A DNA stretch of 64,000 bases from Clusia tigrina. Taxonomy: Eukaryota > Arthropoda > Insecta > Diptera > Clusiidae. Positions 1 through 10,130 of the stretch are shown in pieces. The DNA is taken from the NCBI GenBank assembly GCA_920105625.2, contig OV050030.1:240529889-240593888 (forward strand), in the 5' to 3' direction. The notes beneath the pieces were generated by a model. That model was not told where the DNA came from, ran no database searches, and saw only the letters and a list, made by a program, of their open reading frames with translations. The position numbers and the translations under genes are program-made. The stretch's first letter is position 1. Each line of letters begins with the position of its first letter.

Positions 1-196
1 ACGTCCTACACCTATCAAAGTTTGCAACATACAAATGCTTGTAACTTTTTACTGGAGCGTCATAAAACCTTGAAATTTTGTAACAATAAAGTACTCGAGC
101 CTCTGCTCAATTTAAGCTATCGCTCAAAGATATGCTACCCTTGAGTCCCAAATAAAACACTGATAAAACTTCAAATGGCCCTAACTTCTATACGGA
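1..196. repeat. Reference monomer (phase and internal landmarks)
   Basis: This monomer defines the phase used in all other entries. Landmarks by monomer position: ACGTCCTACACC 1-12; TTGCAACAT 22-30; a T5 run 46-50; AATAAA 85-90; AGTACT 90-95 (ScaI) overlapping CTCGAG 94-99 (XhoI); GCTATGCTACCC 129-140; GTCCCAAATCAAACAC 145-160; CTAACTTCTATACGG 181-195. A majority monomer has about 26 G, 47 C, 65 A and 58 T, or 37% GC with a strong C-over-G bias on this strand. This first copy is a c-type monomer (CTCTGCTC near 103, GATATGC near 129, AATAAAAC near 151, GGA end). It resembles the monomers at 7647 and 8431. No promoter, coding frame or RNA gene is visible inside the unit. Confidence 0.93.
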
Positions 197-1955
197 ACGT
201 CCTACACCTATCAAAGTTTGCAACATACAAAAGCTTGTAACTTTTTACTGGAGCGTCATAAAACCTTGAAATTTTGTAACAATAAAGTACTCGAGCCTCG
301 GCTCAATTTAAGCTATCGCTCAAAGTTATGCTACCCTTGAGTCCCAAATCAAACACTCATAAAACTTCAAATGGCCCTAACTTATTTACGGTACGTCCTA
401 CATCTATCAAAGTTTGCAACATACAAATGCTTGTAACTTTTTACTGGAGCGTCATAAAACCTCGAAATTTTGTAGCAATAAAGTACTCGAGCCTCTTGTC
501 AATTTAAGCTATCGCTCAAAGCTATGCTACCCTTGAGTCCCAAATAAAACACTGATTAAATTTCAAATGGCCCTAACTTCTATACGGTACGTCCTACACC
601 TATCAAAGTTTGCAACATTCAAATGCTTGTAACTTTTTACTGGAGCGTCATAAAACCTTGAAATTTTGTAACAATAAAGTTCTCGAGCCTCTTGTCAATT
701 TAAGCTATCGCTCAAAGCTATGCTACCCTTGAGTGCCAAATCAAACACTGGTAAAACTTCAAATGGCCCTAACTTCTATACGGTACGTACTACACCTATC
801 AAAGTTTGCAACATTCAAATACTTGTAACTTTTTACTGGAGCGTCATAAAACCTTGAAATTTTGTAACAATAAAGTACTCGAGCCTCTTGTCAATTTAAG
901 CTATCGCTCAAAGCTATGCTTGTGTCCCAAATCAAACACCGATAAAACTTCAAATGGCCCTAACTTCTATACGGAACATCCTACACCTATCAAAGTTTGC
1001 AACTTACAAAAGCTTGTAACTTTTTACTGGAGCGTCATAAAACCTTGAAATTTTGTAACAATAAAGTAGTCGAGCGTCTTGTCAATTTAAGCTATCGCTC
1101 AAAGCTATGCTACCCTTGAGACCCAAATCAAACACTTATAGAACTTCAAATGGCCCTAACTTCTATACGGTACGTCCTACACCTATCAAAGTTTGCAATA
1201 TTCAAATGCTTGTAACTTTTTACTGGAGCGTCATAAAACCTTGAAATTTTGTAACATTAAAGTACTCGAGCCTCTGGAAAATTTAAGCTATCGCTCAAAG
1301 CTATGCTACCCTCTAGTCCCAAATCAAACAATGATAAAACTTCAAATGACCCTAACTTCTATACGGTACGTCCTACACCTATCAAAGATTGCAACATACA
1401 AATGCTTGTAACTTTTTACTGGAGCGTCATAAAACCTTGCAATTTTATAACAATAAAGTACTCGAGCCTCTTGTCAATTTAAGTTATCGCTCAAAGCTAT
1501 GCTACCCTTGAGTCACAAATCAAACACTGAATAAACTTCAAAAGGCCCTAACTTATATACGGTACGTCCTACACCTATCAAAGTTTGCAACATACAAACG
1601 CTTGTAACTTTTTACTGCAGCGTCATAAACCCTTGAAATTTTGTAACAATAAAGTACTCGAGCCTCTTGTCAATTTAAGCTATCGCTCAAAGCTATGCTA
1701 CCCATGTGTCCCAAATCAAACACTGATAAAACTTCAAATGGCCCTAACTTCTATACGCTACGTCCTACACCTATCAAAGTTTGCAACATGCAAATGCTTG
1801 TAACTTGTTACTGGAGCGTCATAAAACCTTGAAATTTTGTAACAATAAAGTACTCGAGCCTCTTGTCAATTTAAGTTATCGCTCACAGCTATGCTACCCT
1901 TGAGTCCCAAATCAAACACTGATAAAACTTCTAATGGCCCTAACTTCTAAACGGT
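197..1955. repeat. Nine-monomer HOR, copy 1 (1,759 bp)
   Basis: Monomers start at 197, 393, 589, 785, 976, 1172, 1368, 1564 and 1760. The order of private variants (CCTCGGCTC near 297, GTAGC near 472, a 191-bp monomer at 785, TAGTCGAGCG near 1066, CCTCTGGAAAATTT near 1271, CCCTCTAGTCCC near 1310, CCCATGTGTCCC near 1690, CACAGC near 1884) recurs in the same order from 1956. That establishes a HOR unit rather than random monomer mixing. Small differences from copy 2 include GTCACAAATC near 1512, CTTGTTACTGG near 1803, and AAAAGC against AAATGC in the first monomer. The monomer at 1-196 does not belong to the unit. Confidence 0.9.
785..975. repeat. 191-bp monomer with 5-bp deletion
   Basis: The usual GCTATGCTACCCTTGTG stretch reads GCTATGCTTGTG here (near 914-925). 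This loses ACCCT (or the equivalent TACCC) at about monomer positions 136-141 and gives 191 bp. The same deletion occurs only at 2544 and 8823, both in HOR-related copies, so it is best read as one event spread by duplication. It is absent from the rest of the array. Confidence 0.9.
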
Positions 1956-3712
1956 ACGTCCTACACCTATCAAAGTTTGCAACATACAAATGCTTGTAAC
2001 TTTTTACTGGAGCGTCATAAAACCTTGAAATTTTGTAACAATAAAGTACTCGAGCCTCGGCTCAATTTAAGCTATCGCTCAAAGTTATGCTACCCTTGAG
2101 TCCCAAATCAAACACTCATAAAACTTCAAATGGCCCTAACTTATTTACGGTACGTCCTACATCTATCAAAGTTTGCAACATACAAATGCTTGTAACTTTT
2201 TACTGGAGCGTCATAAAACCTCGAAATTTTGTAGCAATAAAGTACTCGAGCCTCTTGTCAATTTAAGCTATCGCTCAAAGCTATGCTACCCTTGAGTCCC
2301 AAATAAAACACTGATTAAATTTCAAATGGCCCTAACTTCTATACGGTACGTCCTACACCTATCAAAGTTTGCAACATTCAAATGCTTGTAACTTTTTACT
2401 GGAGCGTCATAAAACCTTGAAATTTTGTAACAATAAAGTTCTCGAGCCTCTTGTCAATTTAAGCTATCGCTCAAAGCTATGCTACCCTTGAGTGCCAAAT
2501 CAAACACTGGTAAAACTTCAAATGGCCCTAACTTCTATACGGTACGTACTACACCTATCAAATTTGCAACATTCAAATACTTGTAACTTTTTACTGGAGC
2601 GTCATAAAACCTTGAAATTTTGTAACAATAAAGTACTCGAGCCTCTTGTCAATTTAAGCTATCGCTCAAAGCTATGCTTGTGTCCCAAATCAAACACCGA
2701 TAAAACTTCAAATGGCCCTAACTTCTATACGGAACATCCTACACCTATCAAAGTTTGCAACTTACAAAAGCTTGTAACTTTTTACTGGAGCGTCATAAAA
2801 CCTTGAAATTTTGTAACAATAAAGTAGTCGAGCGTCTTGTCAATTTAAGCTATCGCTCAAAGCTATGCTACCCTTGAGACCCAAATCAAACACTTATAGA
2901 ACTTCAAATGGCCTAACTTCTATACGGTACGTCCTACACCTATCAAAGTTTGCAATATTCAAATGCTTGTAACTTTTTACTGGAGCGTCATAAAACCTTG
3001 AAATTTTGTAACATTAAAGTACTCGAGCCTCTGGAAAATTTAAGCTATCGCTCAAAGCTATGCTACCCTCTAGTCCCAAATCAAACAATGATAAAACTTC
3101 AAATGACCCTAACTTCTATACGGTACGTCCTACACCTATCAAAGATTGCAACATACAAATGCTTGTAACTTTTTACTGGAGCGTCATAAAACCTTGCAAT
3201 TTTATAACAATAAAGTACTCGAGCCTCTTGTCAATTTAAGTTATCGCTCAAAGCTATGCTACCCTTGAGTCCCAAATCAAACACTGAATAAACTTCAAAA
3301 GGCCCTAACTTATATACGGTACGTCCTACACCTATCAAAGTTTGCAACATACAAACGCTTGTAACTTTTTACTGCAGCGTCATAAAATCTTGAAATTTTG
3401 TAACAATAAAGTACTCGAGCCTCTTGTCAATTTAAGCTATCGCTCAAAGCTATGCTACCCATGTGTCCCAAATCAAACACTGATAAAACTTCAAATGGCC
3501 CTAACTTCTATACGCTACGTCCTACACCTATCAAAGTTTGCAACATGCAAATGCTTGTAACTTTTTACTGGAGCGTCATAAAACCTTGAAATTTTGTAAC
3601 AATAAAGTACTCGAGCCTCTTGTCAATTTAAGTTATCGCTCACAGCTATGCTACCCTTGAGTCCCAAATCAAACACTGATAAAACTTCTAATGGCCCTAA
3701 CTTCTAAACGGT
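1956..3712. repeat. Nine-monomer HOR, copy 2 (1,757 bp)
   Basis: This is a direct tandem copy of 197-1955 with monomers at 1956, 2152, 2348, 2544, 2734, 2929, 3125, 3321 and 3517. It has two extra single-base losses relative to copy 1: ATCAAATTTGC for ATCAAAGTTTGC near 2560, and GGCCTAAC for GGCCCTAAC near 2911. These make the offset 1,759 at the start and 1,757 from about 2,912 on. Only a handful of substitutions separate the two copies by eye, so the duplication looks recent. Confidence 0.9.
2544..2733. repeat. 190-bp monomer (5-bp plus 1-bp deletion)
   Basis: This copy of the 191-bp class has a further single-base loss (ATCAAATTTGCAAC near 2558-2571), giving 190 bp. It is the shortest monomer in the window. 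The following monomer, 2734-2928, is 195 bp through an unrelated C loss and is not part of the Domain II 195-bp class. Confidence 0.88.
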
Positions 3713-3908
3713 ACGTCCTACACCTATCAAAGTTTGCAACATACAAATGCTTGTAACTTTTTACTGGAGCGTCATAAAACCTTGAAATTTTGTAACAATA
3801 AAGTACTCGAGCCTCTGCTCAATTTAAGCTATCGCTCAAAGCTATGCTACCCTTGAGTCCGAAATCAAACACTGATAAAACTTCAAATGGCCTTAACTTC
3901 TATACGGT
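3713..3908. repeat. Monomer spanning the left breakpoint of the 6,477-bp duplication
   Basis: The first part of this monomer (CCTCTGCTC near 3810) differs from its counterpart 10190-10385, which has GCAATTTTATAAC and CTTGTC. From about 3840 the two agree, including the rare GTCCGAAATC and GGCCTTAAC words. A junction therefore lies inside this monomer. Confidence 0.75.
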
Positions 3909-6480
3909 ACGTCCTACACCTATCAAAGTTTGCAACATACAAACGCTTGTAACTTTTTACTGCAGCGTCATAAAACCTTGAAATTTTGTAACAATAAAGT
4001 ACTCGAGCCTCTTGTCCATTTAAGCTATCGCTCAAAGCTATGCTACCCTTGAGTCCCAAATCAAACACTGAATAAACTTCAAATGGCCCTAACTTATATA
4101 CGGTACGTCCTACACCTATCAAAGTTTGCAACATACAAACGCTTGCAACTTTTTACTGCAGCGTCATAAAACCTTGAAATTTTGTAACAATAAAGTACTC
4201 GAGCCTCTTGTCAATTTAAGCTATCGCTCAAAGCTATGCTACCCATGTGTCCCAAATCAAACACTGATAAAACTTCAAATGGCCCTAACTTCTATACGCT
4301 ACGTCCTACACATATCAAAGTTTGCAACATACAAATGCTTGTAACTTTTTACTGGAGCGTCATAAAACCTTGAAATTTTGTAACAATAAAGTACTCGAGC
4401 CTCTTGTCAATTTAAGTTATCGCTCACAGCTATGCTACCCTTGAGTCCCAAATCAAACACTGATAAAACTTCTAATGGCCCTAACTTCTATACGGTACGT
4501 CCTACACCTATCAAAGTTTGCAGCATACAAATGCTTGTAACTTTTTACTGGAGCGTCATAAAACCTTGAAATTTTGTAACAATAAAGTACTCGAGCCTCT
4601 TGTCAATTTAAGTTATCGCTCACAGCTATGCTACCCTTGAGTCCCAAATCAAACACTGATAAAACTTCTAATGGCCCTAACTTCTAAACGGTACGTCCTA
4701 CACCTATCAAAGTTTGCAACATACAAATGCTTGTAACTTTTTACTGGAGCGTCATAAAACCTTGAAATTTTGTAACAATAAAGTACTCGAGCCTCTGCTC
4801 AATTTAAGCTATCGCTCCAAGATATGCTACCCTTGAGTCCCAAATCAAACGCTAATAAAACTTCAAATGGCCCTAACTTCTATACGGTACGTCCTACACC
4901 TATCAAAGTTTGCAATAGACAAATGCTTGTAACTTTTTACTGGACCGTCATAAAATCTTGAAATTTTGTAACAATAAAGTACTCGAGCCTCTTGTCAATT
5001 TAAGCTATCGCTCAAAGCTATGCTACCCTTGAGTACCAAGTCAAACACTGGTAAAACTTCAAATGGCCCTAACTTCTATACGTTACGTACTACACCTATC
5101 AAAGTTTGCAACATTCAAATGCTTGTAACTTTTTACTGGAGCGTCATAAAACCTTGAAATTTTGTAACAATAAAGTACTCGAGCCTCTTGTCAATTTAAG
5201 CTATCGCTCAAAGCTATGCTACCCTTGTGTCCCAAATCAAACACCGATAAAACTTCAAATGGCCCTAACTTCTATACGGAACGTCCTACACCTATCAAAG
5301 TTTGCAACATTCAAATGCTTGTAACTTTTTACTGGAGCGTCATAAAACCTTGAAATTTTGTAACAATAAAGTACTCGAGCCTCTTGTCAATTTAAGCTAT
5401 CGCTCAAAGCTATGCTACCCTTGAGTCCCAAATCAAACACTGGTAAAACTTCAAATGGCCCTAACTTCTATACGGTACGTCTTACACCTATCAAAGTTTG
5501 CAACAGACAAATCCTTGTAACTTTTTACTGCAGCGTCATAAAACCTTGAAATTTTGTAACAATAAAGTACTCGAGCCTCTTGTCAATTTAAGCTATCGCT
5601 CAAAGCTATGCTACCCTTGAGTCCCAAATCAAACACTGGTAAAACTTCAAATGGCCCTAACTTCTATACGGAACGTCCTACACCTATCAAAGTTTGCAAC
5701 ATACAAAAGCTTGTAACTTTTTACTGGAGCGTCATAAAACCTTGAAATTTTGTAACAATAAAGTACTCGAGCGTCTTGTCAATTTAAGCTATCGCTCAAA
5801 GCTATGCTACCCTTGAGACCCAAATCAAACACTTATAGAACTTCAAATGGCCCTAACTTCTATACGGTACGTCCTACACCTATCAAAGTTTGCAACATTC
5901 AAATGCTTGTAACTTTTTACTGGAGCGTCATAAAACCTTGAAATTTTGTAACAATAAAGTACTCGAGCCTCTTGTCAATTTAAGCTATCGCTCAAAGCTA
6001 TGCTACCCTCTAGTCCCAAATCAAACAATGATAAAACTTCAAATGACCCTAACTTCTATACGGTACGTCCTACACCTATCAAAAATTGCAACATACAAAT
6101 GCTTGTAACTTTTTACTGGAGCGTCATAAAACCTTGCAATTTTATAACAATAAAGTACTCGAGCCTCTTGTCAATTTAAGTTATCGCTCAAAGCTATGCT
6201 ACCCTTGAGTCCGAAATCAAACACTGATAAAACTTCAAATGGCCCTAACTTCTATACGGTACGTCCTACACCTATCAAAGTTTGCAACATACAAACGCTT
6301 GTAACTTTTTACTGCAGCGTCATAAAACCTTGAAATTTTGTATTAATAAAGTACTCGAGCCTCTTGTCCATTTAAGCTATCGCTCAAAGCTATGCTACCC
6401 TTGAGTCCCAAACCAAACACTGAATAAACTTCAAATGGCCCTAACTTATATACGGTACGTCCTACACCTATCAAAGTTTG
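3830..6480. repeat. 2.65-kb block, copy 1 (partner 10307-12957, offset 6,477 bp)
   Basis: Rare variants recur exactly 6,477 bp downstream: GTCCGAAATC (about 3858/10335), CTTGTCCATTTAAG (about 4012/10489), GCTTGCAAC (about 4140/10617), GCAATAGAC (about 4912/11389), TGGACCGTCATAAAATC (about 4942/11419), ACAGACAAATCC (about 5505/11982) and GTATTAATAAAG (about 6340/12817). The offset equals 33 monomers after correcting for the 210-bp and 191-bp monomers between the copies. Homology ends near 6480, where this copy continues with CATTCAAATGC and the partner with CATACAAACGC. Differences between copies are sparse, for example ATTGGAGC context ACTGGCGCG near 10829 in the partner only. Confidence 0.88.
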
Positions 6481-6666
6481 CAACATTCAAATGCTTGTAA
6501 CTTTTTACTGGAGCGTCATAAAACCTTGAAATTTTGTAACAATAAAGTTCTCGAGCCTCTTGTCAATTTAAGCTATCGCTCAAAGCTATGCTTTGTTTGA
6601 TTTGGGACCCTTGTGTCCCAAACCAAACACTGATAAAACTTCAAAAGGCCCTAACTTATATACGGT
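6457..6666. repeat. 210-bp monomer with 14-bp inverted insertion
   Basis: This is the longest monomer in the window and has the only insertion larger than 1 bp. After GCTATGCT (ending 6592) there are 14 extra bases, TTGTTTGATTTGGG (6593-6606), before the normal ACCCTTGTGTCCC resumes at 6607. The extra bases are the reverse complement of the GTCCCAAATCAAACA segment that lies a few bases downstream in the monomer. The insertion is therefore a local inverted copy, not foreign DNA. No other monomer in the window has it. Confidence 0.93.
6594..6629. other. Hairpin (15-bp stem, 6-nt loop) created by the insertion
   Basis: Bases 6594-6608 pair with 6615-6629 around the loop CCTTGT (6609-6614). Fourteen of fifteen positions pair and the exception is A6600 against C6623. 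In most other monomers that C is T (AAATCAAAC against AAACCAAAC here), so the stem would have been perfect when formed and was later broken by a T-to-C change, or the template monomer already carried the C on one side. It is the only strong local inverted repeat I found. A transcription terminator role is not supported because there is no gene and no T-tract. Confidence 0.9.
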
Positions 6667-8626
6667 ACGTCCTACACCTATCAAAGTTTGCAACATACAA
6701 ACGCTTGTTACTTTTTACTGCAGCGTCATAAAACCTTGAAATTTTGTAACAATAAAGTACTCGAGCCTCTTGTCAATTTAAGCTATCGCTCAAAGCTATG
6801 CTACCCATGTGTCCCAAATCAAACACTGATAAAACTTCAAATGGCCCTAACTTCTATACGCTACGTCCTACACATATCAAAGTTTGCAACATTCAAATGC
6901 TTGTAACTTTTTACTGGAGCGTCATAAAACCTTGAAATTTTGTAACAATAAAGTTCTCGAGCCTCTTGTCAATTTAAGCTATCGCTCAAAGCTATGCTAC
7001 CCTTGTGTCCCAAATCAAACACTGAATAAACTTCAAAAGGCCCTAACTTATATACGGTACGTCCTACACCTATCAAAGTTTGCAACATACAAACGCTTGT
7101 AACTTTTTACTGCAGCGTCATAAAACCTTGAAATTTTGTAACAATAAAGTACTCGAGCCTCTTGTCAATTTAAGCTATCGCTCAAAGCTATGCTACCCTT
7201 GAGACCCAAATCAAACACTGATAAAACTTCAAATGGCCCTAACTTCTATACGGTACGTCCTACACCTATCAAAGTTTGCAACATTCAAATGCTTGTAACT
7301 TTTTACTGGAGCGTCATAAAACCTTGAAATTTTGTAACAATAAAGTTCTCGAGCCTCTTGTCAATTTAAGCTATCGCTCAAAGCTATGCTACCCTTGTGT
7401 CCCAAATCAAACACTGATAAAACTTCAAATGGCCCTAACTTCTATACGGAACGTCCTACACCTATCAAAGTTTGCAACATACAAATGCTTGTAACTTTTT
7501 ACTGGAGCGTCATAAAACCTTGAAATTTTGTAACAATAAAGTGCTCGAGCCTCTTGTCAATTTAAGTTATCGCTCACAGCTATGCTACCCTTGAGTCCCA
7601 AATCCAACACTGATAAAACTTTTAATGGCCCTAACTTCTAAACGGTACGTCCTACACCTATCAAAGTTTGCAACATACAAATGCTTGTAACTTTTTACTG
7701 GAGCGTCATAAAACCTTGAAATTTTGTAACAATAAAGTACTCGAGCCTCTGCTCAATTTAAGCTATCGCTCAAAGATATGCTACCCTTGAGTCCCAAATA
7801 AAACACTGATAAAACTTCAAATGGCCCTAACTTCTATACGGAACGTCCTACACCTATCAAAGTTTGCAACATACAAAAGCTTGTAACTTTTTACTGGAGC
7901 GTCATAAAACCTTGAAATTTTGTAACAATAAAGTACTCGAGCCTCTGCTCAATTTAAGCTATCGCTCAAAGTTATGCTACCCTTGAGTCCCAAATCAAAC
8001 ACTCATAAAACTTCAAATGGCCCTAACTTATTTACGGTACGTCCTACATCTATCAAAGTTTGCAACATACAAATGCTTGTAACTTTTTACTGGAGCGTCA
8101 TAAAACCTCGAAATTTTGTAGCAATAAAGTACTCGAGCCTCTTGTCAATTTAAGCTATCGCTCAAAGCTATGCTACCCTTGTGTCCCAAATCAAACACTG
8201 ATAAAACTTCAAATGGCCCTAACTTCTATACGGAACGTCCTACACCTATCAAAGTTTGCAACATACAAATGCTTGTAACTTTTTACTGGAGCGTCATAAA
8301 ACCTTGAAATTTTGTAACAATAAAGTGCTCGAGCCTCTTGTCAATTTAAGTTATCGCTCACAGCTATGCTACCCTTGAGTCCCAAATCCAACACTGATAA
8401 AACTTTTAATGGCCCTAACTTCTAAACGGTACGTCCTACACCTATCAAAGTTTGCAACATACAAATGCTTGTAACTTTTTACTGGAGCGTCATAAAACCT
8501 TGAAATTTTGTAACAATAAAGTACTCGAGCCTCTGCTCAATTTAAGCTATCGCTCAAAGATATGCTACCCTTGAGTCCCAAATAAAACACTGATAAAACT
8601 TCAAATGGCCCTAACTTCTATACGGT
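6667..8626. repeat. Mixed patch with a four-monomer (784-bp) repeat
   Basis: This stretch holds ten 196-bp monomers. Monomers 7451 and 7647 recur at 8235 and 8431 with the rare AATCCAACAC (about 7610/8394) and TTTTAATGG words, an offset of 784 bp or four monomers. The order 7255, 7451, 7647, 7843, 8039 is also seen at 13718-14697, offset 6,463 bp. Monomer 6667 is of the ACAAACGCTTGTTAC type, shared with 13326. No gene or non-satellite sequence is present. Confidence 0.8.
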
Positions 8627-10130
8627 ACGTCCTACACCTATCAAAGTTTGCAACATTCAAATGCTTGTAACTTTTTACTGGAGCGTCATAAAAACTTGAA
8701 ATTTTGTAACAATAAAGTTCTCGAGCCTCTTGTCAATTTAAGCTATCGCTCAAAGCTATGCTACCCTTGAGTGCCAAATCAAACACTGGTAAAACTTCAA
8801 ATGGCCCTAACTTCTATACGGTACGTACTACACCTATCAAAGTTTGCAACATTCAAATACTTGTAACTTTTTACTGGAGCGTCATAAAACCTTGAAATTT
8901 TGTAACAATAAAGTACTCGAGCCTCTTGTCAATTTAAGCTATCGCTCAAAGCTATGCTTGTGTCCCAAATCAAACACCGATAAAACTTCAAATGGCCCTA
9001 ACTTCTATACGGAACATCCTACACCTATCAAAGTTTGCAACTTACAAAAGTTTGTAACTTTTTACTGGAGCGTCATAAAACCTTGAAATTTTGTAACAAT
9101 AAAGTAGTCGAGCGTCTTGTCAATTTAAGCTATCGCTCAAAGCTATGCTACCCTTGAGACCCAAATCAAACACTTATAGAACTTCAAATGGCCCTAACTT
9201 CTATACGGTACGTCCTACACCTATCAAAGTTTGCAATATTCAAATGCTTGTAACTTTTTACTGGAGCGTCATAAAACCTTGAAATTTTGTAACATTAAAG
9301 TACTCGAGCCTCTGGAAAATTTAAGTTATCGCTCAAAGCTATGCTACCCTCTAGTCCCAAATCAAACAATGATAAAACTTCAAATGACCCTAACTTCTAT
9401 ACGGTACGTCCTACACCTATCAAAGATTGCAACATACAAATGCTTGTAACTTTTTACTGGAGCGTCATAAAACCTTGCAATTTTATAACAATAAAGTACT
9501 CGAGCTTCTTGTCAATTTAAGTTATCGCTCAAAGCTATGCTACCCTTGGGTCCCAAATCAAACACTGAATAAACTTCAAAAGGCCCTAACTTATATACGG
9601 TACGTCCTACACCTATCAAAGTTTGCAACATACAAACGCTTGTAACTTTTTACTGCAGCGTCATAAAACCTTGAAATTTTGTAACAATAAAGTACTCGAG
9701 CCTCTTGTCAATTTAAGCTATCGCTCAAAGCTATGCTACCCATGTGTCCCAAATCAAACCCTGATAAAACTTCAAATGGCCCTAACTTCTATACGCTACG
9801 TCCTACACCTATCAAAGTTTGCAACATGCAAATGCTTGTAACTTTTTACTGGAGCGTCATAAAACCTTGAAATTTTGTAACAATAAAGTACTCGAGCCTC
9901 TTGTCAATTTAAGTTATCGCTCACAGCTATGCTACCCTTGAGTCCCAAATCAAACACTGATAAAACTTCTAATGGCCCTAACTTCTAAACGGTACGTCCT
10001 ACACCTATCAAAGTTTGCAACATACAAATGCTTGCAACTTTTTACTGGAGCGTCATAAAACCTTGAAATTTTGTAACAATAAAGTACTCGAGCCTCTGCT
10101 CAATTTAAGCTATCGCTCAAAGCTATGCTA
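8627..10130. repeat. Partial third copy of the nine-monomer HOR
   Basis: Monomers from 8627 to about 10100 match 589-2070 at an offset of 8,038 bp. The match includes the 191-bp monomer at 8823, TAGTCGAGCG near 9108, CCTCTGGAAAATTT near 9309, CCCATGTGTCCC near 9729 and ACATGCAAATGC near 9824. The left junction is near 8600, where the upstream part resembles 7451-7842 instead. The right junction is in monomer 10015, whose tail carries CCCTCTAGTCCC and AACAATGATAAAAC from another monomer type. Confidence 0.82.
8823..9013. repeat. 191-bp monomer, third copy
   Basis: This monomer has the same 5-bp loss as 785 and 2544 (GCTATGCTTGTG near 8951). It lies in the partial third HOR copy and is the last member of this length class in the window. 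Confidence 0.88.

Noticed and set aside
2734..2928. Member of the 195-bp monomer class
   Set aside because: This monomer and 30568 are 195 bp long through different single-base losses (GGCCTAAC, ACGTCTAC). They lack the shared T-run deletion with TTTTTGCTGG and ACCTCG.
6594..6629. Intrinsic transcription terminator at the hairpin
   Set aside because: The stem is followed by CACTGATAAAAC, not a T-tract. It lies in non-coding satellite and its origin is explained by a local inverted copy.
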